A DNA stretch of 64,000 nt from contig NZ_UQRQ01000013.1 in assembly GCF_900543425.1 (NCBI RefSeq), positions 20,386 through 84,385 of the forward strand, written 5' to 3'. Shown piece after piece: positions 28,749 to 38,133 of this stretch. Numbering within the stretch: the first letter of the stretch is position 1; each line of letters begins with the position of its first letter. This stretch comes from an uncultured Sanguibacteroides sp. Its GTDB lineage: Bacteria > Bacteroidota > Bacteroidia > Bacteroidales > Marinifilaceae. The notes below the pieces were generated by a model that was not told where the DNA came from, made no database searches, and saw nothing but the letters and a program-made list of their open reading frames with translations. Position numbers and translations under genes: made by a program.

Positions 28749-29429
28749 TCAATCCTTCGCCACCGCAAGACAAGCCACACTTACCGTCAAATCAGGAATT
28801 TCATTTAAAACTTCGAGAAAAGAGGTTAAGGTTGATCCCGTCGTAATAACATCATCAATGACCAGTATGTGTTTCCCTTGCAACGAAAGAGTCTCTTCCA
28901 ACCGAAAGATACGCTTCACGTTTTCAGCTCGTTGTTCGGCCGTCAAGCCCGTTTGGGAAGGATTATTGATAACCCGGGAAACAACATGATCCATCACGGG
29001 TACTTGCAACACCTCCGCAATACCGACCGCAATTTCCCGGGCCTGATTAAAACCTCGTTTTCGTTCTCGCTTCGGATGGAGAGGCAAAGGAATAATACCA
29101 TCGAATTCATCTCTTCCAGCCATTCGTTCTCCCAACATAGCCCCCAGAAAATGTCCGATATCTTTTTTGGATCGATACTTTATAGCATAGATCAAATTTC
29201 GGTAATCGCTATATCGGCTATAATAAAACAAGGAGTGGACTGCTTTCATTCGACATACCCGGTCGAATTGCAAAAACAGGTCATCATGCAAGCCATAACT
29301 ATACGGAAAGTCATATAAACATGCAGAACAAATATGTTTTTCCCCTGTGACCAACACCTCTTTACAAACTTCGCACATCCGGGGATAAAACAGATCTATA
29401 AAGGCTAAAAAATAGGAAACGAGAGTCAT
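28749..29429 (-). CDS. ComF family phosphoribosyltransferase-like protein
   Basis: ComF-type protein of 226 residues. Two cysteine pairs near the N-terminus (CEVC and CSAC) form the probable zinc knuckle of the double-zinc-ribbon region, and the C-terminal half is a PRTase fold with LPLHPKRERKRGFNQA and the PRPP-binding loop ILVIDDVITTGSTL. In competent bacteria ComF helps DNA uptake; in others its role is not settled. It follows the TonB-like gene by 63 bases on the same strand. Confidence 0.9.
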   Translation of the reverse strand: MTLVSYFLAFIDLFYPRMCEVCKEVLVTGEKHICSACLYDFPYSYGLHDDLFLQFDRVCRMKAVHSLFYYSRYSDYRNLIYAIKYRSKKDIGHFLGAMLGERMAGRDEFDGIIPLPLHPKRERKRGFNQAREIAVGIAEVLQVPVMDHVVSRVINNPSQTGLTAEQRAENVKRIFRLEETLSLQGKHILVIDDVITTGSTLTSFLEVLNEIPDLTVSVACLAVAKD

Positions 29430-29492
29430 ATTTTATTTATTAAATTACACCTATATTGCTCTCCCTCTGGTTTCCTTTTGGTTCTATCTAAA

Positions 29493-30257
29493 TTATTGTT
29501 TTACAAAATTATACGTAATTGTTCCTGTCTGATACTCCGAAGCCTTGTCATCTTGATTAAACCGGGAACGCAAAGCGGCATCCACGGCTACGTCCCTCAG
29601 GCAATCGTCTTGTTTAGACTCCTTATCTATGACTTCCGCCTTCACCACATGTCCCTTTTGGTTCACAACAATAGCCACGACCACCTTTCCCCCGTATTCG
29701 CATTTAAAAATGGGTATGGGTAAAAAAACTTTATACCGCCCTTCCAACTTATACGAAACACTACTTTTCCCCACGTAAACGATCGATTGCAAGGAATCCA
29801 GCTTCCGTTGCTGTTCGTCTTTCGCATGTTGCAGACTATCCGTTTTATAATGTTTATCTTTTTTAGTTTCGTAACGATTACCATAGCTTCCTTTCAGCTC
29901 CTCCTGTATCTCTTTGATATATTCCTGTACGTTTTCTATCGGCTCGCGATCGGGTCGTTTTTCATTTTTCACCTCCTCGTTTACGGCAATCGAACGCAAC
30001 ATCTCCTCTACTTCATCATTAGCCCGTTGACGAATTAACTCTTTCTTCTCTTCTATCATCTGCTGAATAACTTCCGGCTCCGGCATTTCCAGCACAATTT
30101 CGACCTCTTTATGCACGTTCATCTTCGATATCCCCATACTCAACAATCCGATGGCCAATAGCAAATGGAAAATAAGAGTCCCCATTATGCCGTGCTTATG
30201 AGCATAAATAAACTCTTTCCATTTTTTCAAATATGTATCCCAACCTTTTATTTTCAT
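29493..30257 (-). CDS. TonB-like energy transducer protein
   Basis: Protein of 254 residues with TonB topology: short cytoplasmic N-terminus, one transmembrane helix (GIMGTLIFHLLLAIGLLSMG), a long charged periplasmic linker rich in Glu, Lys and Arg (about residues 50-165), and a C-terminal domain with GKVVVAIVVNQKGHVVKAEVI, which resembles the TonB C-terminal fold. The linker lacks the Pro-rich repeats of classical TonB. It could energise one of the SusC-type transporters, but no ExbB/ExbD genes are nearby. Its start overlaps the stop of the permease gene by 4 bases, implying coupled translation. Confidence 0.75.
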   Translation of the reverse strand: MKIKGWDTYLKKWKEFIYAHKHGIMGTLIFHLLLAIGLLSMGISKMNVHKEVEIVLEMPEPEVIQQMIEEKKELIRQRANDEVEEMLRSIAVNEEVKNEKRPDREPIENVQEYIKEIQEELKGSYGNRYETKKDKHYKTDSLQHAKDEQQRKLDSLQSIVYVGKSSVSYKLEGRYKVFLPIPIFKCEYGGKVVVAIVVNQKGHVVKAEVIDKESKQDDCLRDVAVDAALRSRFNQDDKASEYQTGTITYNFVKQ

Positions 30258-31480
30258 TCGAACCGGATTGACTTTATCGGATTAATTTTAGATATCAACA
30301 TGGTCGGAACAATCAACATAAGTAATGTTACCGCAATTACACCCACATTCAAGAACAGTATATACCATCCGTTAAAATAGATCGGCACGGTACTCATGTA
30401 GTAAGTGACCGGATCCAATTTCACCACTTTAAAATAGTATTGTATCCCTGCCAGTAAAAAAGCCAGCAAATTCCCCCAAATCATACCCTTCACGATCAAT
30501 CCGGCAGAAATATACAAAAACAGACGTCTCAATGATATATTTTTACAACCGAGAGCCTTCAACATACCGATTAACACCGTCTTATCCAAAATTAAAATCA
30601 ACAAACCGGACACCATGTTAAATCCCGCCACGGTCACGATCAGGATCAGGATAATCCAAACGTTCATGTTCAACAGATTCAGCCAATCGAATATTTGCGG
30701 TGCAATATCCCCTAATGTTTTTACCTCACAGTTTTCATTCATATCATAAAGCAAATCATCCACCCGATCCCAATACTCGTTCACCTTTTCCACATCGGAC
30801 AACTCCACGGCAATTCCCCCCAGTTGCCCCGGTTCCCAACCGTTCAATCTTGCCAGATGCCTGCGGTCCGCCAATACCGCCACATCATCGTATTCCTTGA
30901 ATCCGGTATCATAAATTCCCGACACCCTAAAAGCCCTGACACGAGGAGGTTCCTGCACAAAATGAGCAATGATCTTATCTCCCGTGTTCACATTCAAATA
31001 ATCTGCGACAAAAGCCGAAATCAGTATCTCTTCAGAAGCTTTAGGCGTTGAAAAATCCGGCATTTTGCCTTCTTTCAAATTTCGTTGAAAAAAATTTCGG
31101 TTATAAGTAGAATCCACTCCTTTCAATACCACTCCGTGAATTTCCGATTTACTCTTCAGTATCGCAGGCTTCTCGATATAACCATACACCTCGTTCACCC
31201 CATCCATTCGCTTCAATCTCGCCATTAAGGAATCAGCCTGTAAAATAGCCCCGTTCGACGTCTCATAAGGAATGATGTTCAAATGTGACGTAAAACCGGA
31301 TAACTTCCACGTGATTTCATGCTTAAAACCGATAATGATAAATATAGAAAGTAGCATCACGCACAACCCTAACGCTATCCCGCCGATTGCGATCCTAACG
31401 ATGGGAACGGACACGGATTTCTCCGTGTCACCCTTTAATAACCTGCGTGCAATAAACCACTCTATATTCACGAAATCCAA
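30254..31480 (-). CDS. LolC/LolE-like ABC transporter permease (FtsX family)
   Basis: Inner-membrane permease of 408 residues. It starts with FIARRLLKGDTEKSVSVPIVRIAIGGIALGL and a transmembrane helix, followed by a periplasmic domain (about residues 50-260) and three C-terminal helices of the FtsX domain (NVWIILILIVTVAGFNMVSG, then VLIGMLKALGCKNISLRRLF). This is the layout of LolC/E, which extracts lipoproteins for transport to the outer membrane. In Bacteroidota a single protein often replaces the LolC-LolE pair. No LolD ATPase gene is adjacent. A good promoter lies just upstream (31495-31525). Confidence 0.85.
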   Translation of the reverse strand: MDFVNIEWFIARRLLKGDTEKSVSVPIVRIAIGGIALGLCVMLLSIFIIIGFKHEITWKLSGFTSHLNIIPYETSNGAILQADSLMARLKRMDGVNEVYGYIEKPAILKSKSEIHGVVLKGVDSTYNRNFFQRNLKEGKMPDFSTPKASEEILISAFVADYLNVNTGDKIIAHFVQEPPRVRAFRVSGIYDTGFKEYDDVAVLADRRHLARLNGWEPGQLGGIAVELSDVEKVNEYWDRVDDLLYDMNENCEVKTLGDIAPQIFDWLNLLNMNVWIILILIVTVAGFNMVSGLLILILDKTVLIGMLKALGCKNISLRRLFLYISAGLIVKGMIWGNLLAFLLAGIQYYFKVVKLDPVTYYMSTVPIYFNGWYILFLNVGVIAVTLLMLIVPTMLISKINPIKSIRFE

Positions 31481-31494
31481 TTTTAACGTTTAGA

Positions 31495-31525
31495 CAAAAG
31501 TAAACAAATTTCTACGGCCTACAAA
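31495..31525 (-). promoter_or_regulatory. promoter of the LolC/E-like operon
   Basis: On the minus strand TTTG (31525-31522), a 19-base spacer and TACTTTTG (31502-31495) are a full match to the Bacteroidota consensus, 15 bases before the ATG at 31480. Confidence 0.7.
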
Positions 31526-31724
31526 AGAAAGAAGAGCTTTCCCCACACTTCTCTCCATTCGTCGTATTCGAACCTTAACAGAGGCTTTGATTTGAAATTA
31601 AATTATTTTAGCCATTCTCACTTCAAATTTAAAACGATTTCGAGAGTTATCCTGATAAATTTTTATTAAACTTGCACCTACGCGAAAAGATGAAAATAAA
31701 ATCCAGATAAATATTAAATTTCAT

Positions 31725-33044
31725 ATGCAGAACAATCTAATAGACACGAAAATTGTCGACCAGAAACTGGAGGTCTGTGGAATCCGAGACATGGAAGACG
31801 CAACCATTCGGGATATCGTAAAAGTGGTAAATATGGTCGAAGCCGAAAGCGGAGAAAAATTTATTCGCATGGAGATGGGAGTACCGGGTCTCCCCCCCTC
31901 ATCAATTGGCATAGAAGCCGAAATTGACGCTCTCCGGCAAGGTGTAGCCCAGTTCTATCCTATGCTCGAAGGACATAAGGAATTCAAAGAAGAGGGTTCC
32001 AAATTCGTGAAAAACTTCATGGACATAGAGATTAAGCCGGAAGGTATTATTCCTACGGTCGGTTCCATGCAAGCCTGCTATGCAGCATTTATGGCTGTAA
32101 CCGAATGCCAAAAAGGCAAAGATACCGTACTGTTTATCGACCCGGGATTTCCTGTTCAGAAAACCCAGATGCAAGTAATCGGCAAACCGTTCGAATCGTT
32201 TGATGTCTATAATTACAGGGGCGATAAGCTACGGGAAAAATTAGAGGAACATCTTTCAAAAGGTAATATCGCAGCCATCCTGTATAGTAACCCGAACAAT
32301 CCTGCCTGGATTTGTTTTACGGAAAAAGAGTTACAAATCATCGGAGAGTTGGCCAATAAATACGGAGTAATCGTTTTAGAAGATTTAGCCTATTTTGCCA
32401 TGGACTTCCGCAAAGACCTTTCCAATCCGGGAGTTCCGCCGTTTCAAGCGACCGTTGCCAAATACACCCCGAACTACATCGTCATGATCTCAGGTTCCAA
32501 GCTATTCAGCTATGCCGGACAACGTTTGGGAATCATGTGCATATCCGATGCCCTATACAATCGTAAGTTCGAAAACTTACAACACCGTTTCGGCGGTCTG
32601 GGCACTTTAGGCTATACCCTTGTCAACCGGATCATTTACACCCTCTCTTCCGGGACGACTCACTCCTGTCAATACGCCATGAGTGCTATACTAAAAGCCG
32701 CCAACGAGGGCAAAATAAACATTCTGGACGGGGTTCGCGAATACGCCGAACGGGCACATGCCATGAAGACACTCTTCACCCAATACGGATTTGAAATCGT
32801 TTACGATAAAGATATCGATCAACCTATCGCCGATGGATTCTATTTCACTATCATCTACCCGGGAATGACCGGAGCTGAATTGACGAAAGAGATACTATAC
32901 TATGGTATATCGGCCATTCCTTTGCGAGACACGGGTTCCAAAAAACAAGGACTAAGGGCGTGTGTTTCCCAAACAGCAATGGATAGAATGTCGACATTGG
33001 AAGAACGTTTGAAATCTTTTCAAGCCGATCACGCGGTAAAGTAG
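31725..33044 (+). CDS. PLP-dependent class I/II aminotransferase
   Basis: Fold-type I aminotransferase of 439 residues, cytoplasmic. Lys259 in MISGSKLFSYAGQRLGIM is the expected Schiff-base lysine for pyridoxal phosphate; YSNPNNPAWICF and VLEDLAYFAMDF are the substrate- and cofactor-binding blocks upstream of it. It precedes a four-subunit 2-oxoacid:ferredoxin oxidoreductase on the same strand, so it may turn amino acids (perhaps branched-chain) into the 2-oxoacids that enzyme oxidises; the 174-base gap means shared transcription is not certain. Substrate specificity cannot be decided from the sequence. Confidence 0.88.
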   Translation: MQNNLIDTKIVDQKLEVCGIRDMEDATIRDIVKVVNMVEAESGEKFIRMEMGVPGLPPSSIGIEAEIDALRQGVAQFYPMLEGHKEFKEEGSKFVKNFMDIEIKPEGIIPTVGSMQACYAAFMAVTECQKGKDTVLFIDPGFPVQKTQMQVIGKPFESFDVYNYRGDKLREKLEEHLSKGNIAAILYSNPNNPAWICFTEKELQIIGELANKYGVIVLEDLAYFAMDFRKDLSNPGVPPFQATVAKYTPNYIVMISGSKLFSYAGQRLGIMCISDALYNRKFENLQHRFGGLGTLGYTLVNRIIYTLSSGTTHSCQYAMSAILKAANEGKINILDGVREYAERAHAMKTLFTQYGFEIVYDKDIDQPIADGFYFTIIYPGMTGAELTKEILYYGISAIPLRDTGSKKQGLRACVSQTAMDRMSTLEERLKSFQADHAVK

Positions 33045-33218
33045 GAAGTTCCGAAAATCAGGTATAAAAGGCATTCATTAAATAAAATCAAAACAAAGTT
33101 AAATTTATGGCAAACTATTTTTACTATTCGATTTTAGTTTTTAATTTTATACCCGAAATTTTGTTACAAAATCAAAGATAAACACCAAAATAATTTATAA
33201 ATCATAATCTATTCAGTT

Positions 33219-33446
33219 ATGGCAAAATTTAGAGGCGCTGTAGTCGTAGATACAGAAAAATGCAAGGGATGTGGCTTGTGCGTGGAGGCGTGCCCCACGA
33301 AGACACTTGGACTTGCCAAAGAAGTGAATGGTAAAGGATACCATTACTCCGAGATGGTAAACCCGGAAGCATGTATTGGTTGTGCCAGTTGTGGTATGGT
33401 ATGCCCTGATGCAGTAATCACCGTTTACAAAATGAATGTACAATAA
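33219..33446 (+). CDS. 2x[4Fe-4S] ferredoxin subunit of 2-oxoacid oxidoreductase (KorD/VorD-like)
   Basis: Small electron-transfer subunit of 75 residues with two complete cluster motifs, CKGCGLCVEACP and CIGCASCGMVCP. It should carry electrons from the thiamine enzyme to a soluble ferredoxin. It is the first gene of the kor/vor operon, 19 bases before the alpha subunit. I find no clean Bacteroidota promoter in the 174 bases upstream, a stretch that is AT-rich. Confidence 0.92.
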   Translation: MAKFRGAVVVDTEKCKGCGLCVEACPTKTLGLAKEVNGKGYHYSEMVNPEACIGCASCGMVCPDAVITVYKMNVQ

Positions 33447-33465
33447 AGAATAAAAACTACCGAAA

Positions 33466-34551
33466 ATGGCAGAAGTAAAATTAATGAAAGGTAATGAGGT
33501 AATAGCTGAAGCAGCCATTCGTTGCGGATGTGACGCTTATTATGGATACCCTATTACCCCGCAATCCGAAGTCATGGAGACTCTCATGTTAAGAAAACCG
33601 TGGGAGGAGACAGGAATGGTCGTATTGCAGGCCGAAAGTGAATTGGCCTCTATTAACATGGTATACGGAGCCGCAGCATGCGGTAAAAAAGCGATGACCT
33701 CGTCATCCAGCCCCGGAGTATCGTTAATGCAAGAAGGTGTGACTTATCTGGCAGGAGCCGAACTTCCTTGCCTTCTTGTGGATGTTGTACGCGGAGGCCC
33801 AGGATTGGGAACCATCCAACCGGCACAAAGTGACTATTTCCAGGCAACCAAGGGTGGTGGACACGGAGACTATCGTCTCATCGTACTGGCTCCGGCATCC
33901 GTACAGGAAATGAACGATTTCGTGGGTCTTGGTTTTGACTTGGCATTCAAATATCGTAACCCGGCTATGATCCTTGCTGACGGTGTTATCGGCCAGATGA
34001 TGGAAAAAGTAGAGTTAAGCGAATACAAACCCCGTTGGACCGAGGAAGAAATTTCCAAAATGTCTGAAGGATGGGCTCTGACCGGTAAAAAACCGAACCG
34101 TAAGCACAACATCATCACTTCTTTGGAGTTGGATTCTTACAAACAAGAGGTATTCAACCACAAACTTCAGGCTAAATACAAAGAGATGGAAGAAAACGAA
34201 GTACGTTTCGAAGAGATAAGCACAGAAGATGCAGAATATCTGTTCGTGGCCTACGGTTCCAGTTCTCGTATTTGTCAAAAGGCCGTTCAATTGGCCAGAG
34301 CCAAGGGTATTAAAGTAGGTATCCTTCGCCCGATCACCTTGTATCCTTTCCCGACAAAAGAGATTGCCAGACTGGCAAAACAAGTGAAAGGAATCCTTAC
34401 GGTTGAAATGAGCGCCGGCCAAATGGTGGAAGACGTTCGTTTGGCTGTGAACGGATTAATTCCGGTTGAACACTTCGGCCGTTTCGGTGGAGTGATCCCG
34501 ACACCTGAAGAGATCGTTGAAGCACTTGAAAAACAAATTATAGGAGCATAA
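33466..34551 (+). CDS. vorB: 2-oxoacid:ferredoxin oxidoreductase alpha subunit (VorB/KorA)
   Basis: Alpha subunit of 361 residues. It has the pyrimidine-binding domain hallmark CDAYYGYPITPQSEVMETL, the loop MTSSSSPGVSLMQEGVTYLAGAELP, and a C-terminal transketolase-like domain (VKGILTVEMSAGQMVEDVRL). With the beta, gamma and ferredoxin subunits encoded around it, it oxidatively decarboxylates 2-oxoacids to acyl-CoA and reduces ferredoxin. Annotated relatives in Bacteroidales are called VorB (3-methyl-2-oxobutanoate); the true substrate may be 2-oxoglutarate or a branched-chain acid. It ends 3 bases before the beta-subunit start. Confidence 0.92.
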   Translation: MAEVKLMKGNEVIAEAAIRCGCDAYYGYPITPQSEVMETLMLRKPWEETGMVVLQAESELASINMVYGAAACGKKAMTSSSSPGVSLMQEGVTYLAGAELPCLLVDVVRGGPGLGTIQPAQSDYFQATKGGGHGDYRLIVLAPASVQEMNDFVGLGFDLAFKYRNPAMILADGVIGQMMEKVELSEYKPRWTEEEISKMSEGWALTGKKPNRKHNIITSLELDSYKQEVFNHKLQAKYKEMEENEVRFEEISTEDAEYLFVAYGSSSRICQKAVQLARAKGIKVGILRPITLYPFPTKEIARLAKQVKGILTVEMSAGQMVEDVRLAVNGLIPVEHFGRFGGVIPTPEEIVEALEKQIIGA

Positions 34552-34554
34552 GCT

Positions 34555-35322
34555 ATGTCAATAGAATTAAAAGATATAATTAAGGAAGAGAATCTTGTTT
34601 ACAAGAAGACTCCCGTACTTACCGATAACATTATGCACTACTGCCCGGGTTGTTTACACGGGGTTGTTCATAAACTCGTTGCGGAGGTAATTGAGGAAAT
34701 GGGTATTCAGGACAAGACTATCGGTGTATCTCCGGTAGGTTGTTCGGTACTCGCGTACAATTATTTGGATATCGATTGGGCTGAGGCCGCCCACGGACGC
34801 GCTCCGGCCGTTGCAACCGGAATCAGTCGTGTTCACCCCGAGAAATACGTGTTCACGTATCAAGGAGACGGAGACTTGGCTTCCATCGGTTGCGGTGAAA
34901 TCATGCACGCCTGTAACCGGGGAGAAAACATCGTTGTTATCTTCATCAACAACGCCATTTACGGTATGACGGGAGGACAAATGGCCCCGACAACGTTGTT
35001 GGGTCAGGTAACCGCTACCACTCCTTACGGACGTGATGCCAAATTAAACGGTTTCCCCCTGAAGATTACCGAACTGATCGCTCAATTGGACGGAACCTGC
35101 TATGTAACTCGTCAGGCTGTTCATACTCCTGCTGCTGTTAGAAAAGCAAAAGCTGCCATCCGGAAAGCTTTCGAAAACACGAAGAAGGATAAAGGAACCT
35201 CTTTCGTGGAAGTAGTAAGTACTTGTAACTCCGGTTGGAAAATGGATCCGATTCAGGCTAACAAATGGATGGTGGAGAACATGTTCCCCAAATATCCGTT
35301 AGGAGACATGAAAGACATTTAA
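34555..35322 (+). CDS. 2-oxoacid:ferredoxin oxidoreductase beta subunit (KorB-like)
   Basis: Thiamine-pyrophosphate-binding beta subunit of 255 residues. HYCPGCLHGVVHKLV carries the conserved CxxC-type stretch, GDGDLASIGCGEIMHACNRG with NNAIYGMTGGQMAPTT forms the TPP/magnesium-binding motif. It is translated almost directly after the alpha subunit. The gamma-subunit gene follows after 82 bases of repeat-like, AT-rich sequence rather than a tight junction. Confidence 0.93.
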   Translation: MSIELKDIIKEENLVYKKTPVLTDNIMHYCPGCLHGVVHKLVAEVIEEMGIQDKTIGVSPVGCSVLAYNYLDIDWAEAAHGRAPAVATGISRVHPEKYVFTYQGDGDLASIGCGEIMHACNRGENIVVIFINNAIYGMTGGQMAPTTLLGQVTATTPYGRDAKLNGFPLKITELIAQLDGTCYVTRQAVHTPAAVRKAKAAIRKAFENTKKDKGTSFVEVVSTCNSGWKMDPIQANKWMVENMFPKYPLGDMKDI

Positions 35323-35324
35323 TC

Positions 35325-35404
35325 ATTGTAGATTTTAGATTGACGATTGTAGATTAGCAGTCTGGATCGCAAATCATAAATCACAAATCGTAAATTTTAA
35401 AATT
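35325..35404. repeat. GTAAATC/GTAGATT-rich imperfect inverted repeat between korB and korC
   Basis: The left half repeats the motif TGTAGATT and the right half is built from AAATC-type units (AAATCATAAATCACAAATC); the two halves are imperfect inverted copies. A similar piece (GTAAATCATACATCGTAAATC) occurs at 16842-16862, before the sensor kinase gene. Function unknown. Confidence 0.5.
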
Positions 35405-35956
35405 ATGACAGAAGAAATTATTATAGCAGGATTCGGAGGACAGGGAGTTCTTTCTATGGGAAAGATTTTAGCTTACTCCGGAATTATGCAAGATCAGGAA
35501 GTTGCCTGGATGCCTTCTTACGGTCCTGAAATGCGTGGAGGTACTGCCAACGTGACCGTAATCCTAAGCGACGAACGCATCAGCTCTCCGATCTTAACCA
35601 AATACGACACCGCTATCGTTCTTAACCAACAATCCATGGATAAGTTCGAGTCGACCGTAAAACCCGGCGGAACCCTGATTTATGACCCGAACGGAATTAC
35701 CCACGAACCGACAAGAAAAGATATCAACATCTACAAGATCGAAGGTACCGCTCTTGCCGTTGAAGCCGGTAATCCGAAAATTTTCAACATGATCGTTCTC
35801 GGTGGTTTCCTAAAAGTGAAACCTATCGTGAAACTGGATAACGTTGAAAAAGGGTTACAAAAATCACTCCCACCCCGTCATCACAAGATGATCCCGATGA
35901 ACATCGAGGCCATCCAAACGGGAATGAAACACGTTGAAACCGTAAATCAACTATAA
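35405..35956 (+). CDS. 2-oxoacid:acceptor oxidoreductase gamma subunit (KorC-like)
   Basis: Gamma subunit of 183 residues, recognisable from IIIAGFGGQGVLSMGKILAY, a nucleotide-like GxGGQG loop, and from WMPSYGPEMRGGTANVTVILSD. In these enzymes the gamma subunit contributes to coenzyme A binding. It completes the four-subunit set (ferredoxin, alpha, beta, gamma). The stop codon merges into a strong bidirectional terminator. Confidence 0.93.
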   Translation: MTEEIIIAGFGGQGVLSMGKILAYSGIMQDQEVAWMPSYGPEMRGGTANVTVILSDERISSPILTKYDTAIVLNQQSMDKFESTVKPGGTLIYDPNGITHEPTRKDINIYKIEGTALAVEAGNPKIFNMIVLGGFLKVKPIVKLDNVEKGLQKSLPPRHHKMIPMNIEAIQTGMKHVETVNQL

Positions 35957-35992
35957 ATAAAAAACCTCGCCGGATCGGCGAGGTTTTTTATT
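35956..35992. terminator. bidirectional terminator between kor operon and locus B
   Basis: A perfect 16-bp inverted repeat (35956-35971 with 35977-35992, 5-base loop) with a GC-rich core (CCTCGCC/GGCGAGG) flanked by A and T runs on both sides. It can stop transcripts from both converging operons. Confidence 0.92.
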
Positions 35993-36047
35993 GTTCAAAA
36001 CAAACAGGAGGAATACCTGTCGACAAGACCTTCCTCCTATCTTAAAT

Positions 36048-37406
36048 CTATTTTTTGTAAATCATCCGGACGATTTCTCCTGCAACTCCCCTTCCATGCC
36101 AAAGGAGCGCCTTGGTATTCACGTCGTAGCAATAAACACACCCTTTATAATCTCCAGATGCGGCATCCAATGCCACGTAAAGTTTCTCTTCATCCGCATC
36201 GAACACCATACTTTTAATCACATCCCCCGTCTCTCCTACCGTATAATCCGAATCCTCCGGGAAATTTCCTTCAGACAAATAATTGTATCTAAAAATTTGA
36301 TTACCGACTGAATAATACAAAACAGTCTCTTTCTTACTTGTCAAAAATACGCTTTCGGAAGTTATATCCGCCGGAGCCTGGTAGGACGACTTCATTGCAT
36401 TCTCAAATACCTTAATATGTATCACCCGATTGATCCCATCTTTATCCTTCAAGATGCTTATAACCTCAGAATTGGGATTACACTCGACGATTCCATATAT
36501 ATATCCCCCTGTCAAATCTTTAATAACATGTTTTGTCGGCATATTACTTTCACCCGTGAATAACACGTTATCGGATTTACTCACTACCAGGAAGTCCGAG
36601 CGGTACGAACCTACTTTTTTAACAGGCAAATAATGCTCCATCAATTTTACATCCGGATATTCCAGTCGCAAGTTTTGCTGAAAATAGTTCGAAAAAAGTT
36701 CCAACTTACAGTCCATTGTCAACATACGTCCTTGCTCAAAAAACACCAATGAATAACCGTTACCATACATTCTATCGATATGCTCCTCGGGATAGACAAT
36801 ATCATTCACCACTTCCATCGTCCGATAATCCACTTTTATCAACTTCACAGGATTCTCCGTGGCGATATAAATATAGTTGGGAGAATAATTATCCTCAACA
36901 TATACAATATCTTTCGGTTCACTTCCTAACGGCAATCTCGGGTTATTTAAAGCATACACTCCTATTTTAAACTTCTCTCCCGGTTTATCGGTGCTTCTGA
37001 AAGAAAGCAAAGATTTCTCATCGTACTTACTTAATAACAAAAGTCCTTCTTCATACGGGAAAGGCACATTCAGCTTAAATTCTTTAAAAATCGCACCATC
37101 TTCATTATATATTTTCAGCCGGCAAGGGAAGAGTCCACTTTCCAAGCACTCGTATTCCAAATGCTTGGCAGTCGAAACTACCTTATAATTTATCTGCCAC
37201 TCGTAAAACAACTCTTTATCCCGTGTTGTTTGTACCACTTCCGGAGCATCCAACTCAAACGTTAAGAATTTCTCCGATTGATAGGTTTCCTCTATTTCTG
37301 ACTTAAAAGACAAGTACGAAATAGCATTCTCTCCAACATTCGATTGATCATCCAAACAAGAGATCATCGAAAACAGTATTGCTACAAATAATATTAATCG
37401 TTTCAT
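36048..37406 (-). CDS. PKD-like family lipoprotein, SusCD-associated
   Basis: Lipoprotein of 452 residues (signal MKRLILFVAILFSMISC, lipobox MISC). The N-terminal 130 residues look like the PKD-like family that often closes SusCD operons with DUF4843 genes (ELFYEWQINYKV, then LKIYNEDGAIFKEFKLNV), and the rest is predicted beta-rich with repeating blade-like strands (YIYIATENPVKLIKVDYRTM). It is the last gene of locus B, and probably binds part of the ligand at the cell surface. A weak inverted repeat of GGAGGAA/TTCCTCC lies just after its stop codon. Confidence 0.75.
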   Translation of the reverse strand: MKRLILFVAILFSMISCLDDQSNVGENAISYLSFKSEIEETYQSEKFLTFELDAPEVVQTTRDKELFYEWQINYKVVSTAKHLEYECLESGLFPCRLKIYNEDGAIFKEFKLNVPFPYEEGLLLLSKYDEKSLLSFRSTDKPGEKFKIGVYALNNPRLPLGSEPKDIVYVEDNYSPNYIYIATENPVKLIKVDYRTMEVVNDIVYPEEHIDRMYGNGYSLVFFEQGRMLTMDCKLELFSNYFQQNLRLEYPDVKLMEHYLPVKKVGSYRSDFLVVSKSDNVLFTGESNMPTKHVIKDLTGGYIYGIVECNPNSEVISILKDKDGINRVIHIKVFENAMKSSYQAPADITSESVFLTSKKETVLYYSVGNQIFRYNYLSEGNFPEDSDYTVGETGDVIKSMVFDADEEKLYVALDAASGDYKGCVYCYDVNTKALLWHGRGVAGEIVRMIYKK

Positions 37407-37431
37407 AGTTTCCTCGTTTATTTATCATCAA

Positions 37432-38121
37432 TTATTCGTAAGGCCACGGTGCTCCGTCTGGAAATACCATATTGTATTCCGGATGTTTTTGGAAATAAAG
37501 ATACATTTCATAACCACAATAAATCACCTGTGTCATTTTCAATGCATAATCGTCAAAGCTAATGGGACCACCCCATATTTCGATCATTTTTTGATACTTT
37601 TCCTTCTGGTAAGGTCCCCAGTAAAGCGACTCCAAATAAACCCACCAATCGGGCTTCATTAAATAATTAGTAAACAAAATTCGAGTTTCCAAACTCTCCT
37701 GAGGCCCTAATTCAAAATTCTCACTGGATTCCAGATATAACACGATCCGAAAAGTCGTATCGATCTCTCCTTCTATATTATCACGTATCAATTCTACCGG
37801 GATATAAGCGTTTACGGAATCTTTCAACACTTCTATCTCCTGAGGTATAGCCGTGTATGAATTTAAAGGAGCCGTAGTCGCTTTCTGATCCACCTTCACC
37901 CTGAATTTCGTGTTTTCTTGTACAGGTTTCCCTAACACTTTCACAGGTACTCGATATACATATTTCTTAACCTCCACAGGCATTTCACCTAATCTCACCA
38001 ATACGCTATCTTCAAGGAAATAAACTTTATTCCTATCATGATAATACCCATCATCCCCATTATCGTCACATCCGATAAAGAGTAGTATACAAAAACTTAA
38101 ATATAGATATATAGTTTTCAT
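37432..38121 (-). CDS. DUF4843 domain lipoprotein
   Basis: Lipoprotein of 229 residues with signal MKTIYLYLSFCILLFIGC. The DUF4843 layout is visible: NKVYFLEDSVLVRL near the start, a beta-sandwich (YVYRVPVKVLGKPVQENTKF, then REIEVLKDSVNAYIPVEL-like strands) and the C-terminal block KPDWWVYLESLYWGPYQKEKYQKM. DUF4843 proteins accompany SusCD pairs with PKD-like lipoproteins, as here. The gene lies 12 bases after susD and 25 before the PKD-like gene. Confidence 0.85.
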   Translation of the reverse strand: MKTIYLYLSFCILLFIGCDDNGDDGYYHDRNKVYFLEDSVLVRLGEMPVEVKKYVYRVPVKVLGKPVQENTKFRVKVDQKATTAPLNSYTAIPQEIEVLKDSVNAYIPVELIRDNIEGEIDTTFRIVLYLESSENFELGPQESLETRILFTNYLMKPDWWVYLESLYWGPYQKEKYQKMIEIWGGPISFDDYALKMTQVIYCGYEMYLYFQKHPEYNMVFPDGAPWPYE

Positions 38122-38133
38122 TATTTATACGAT

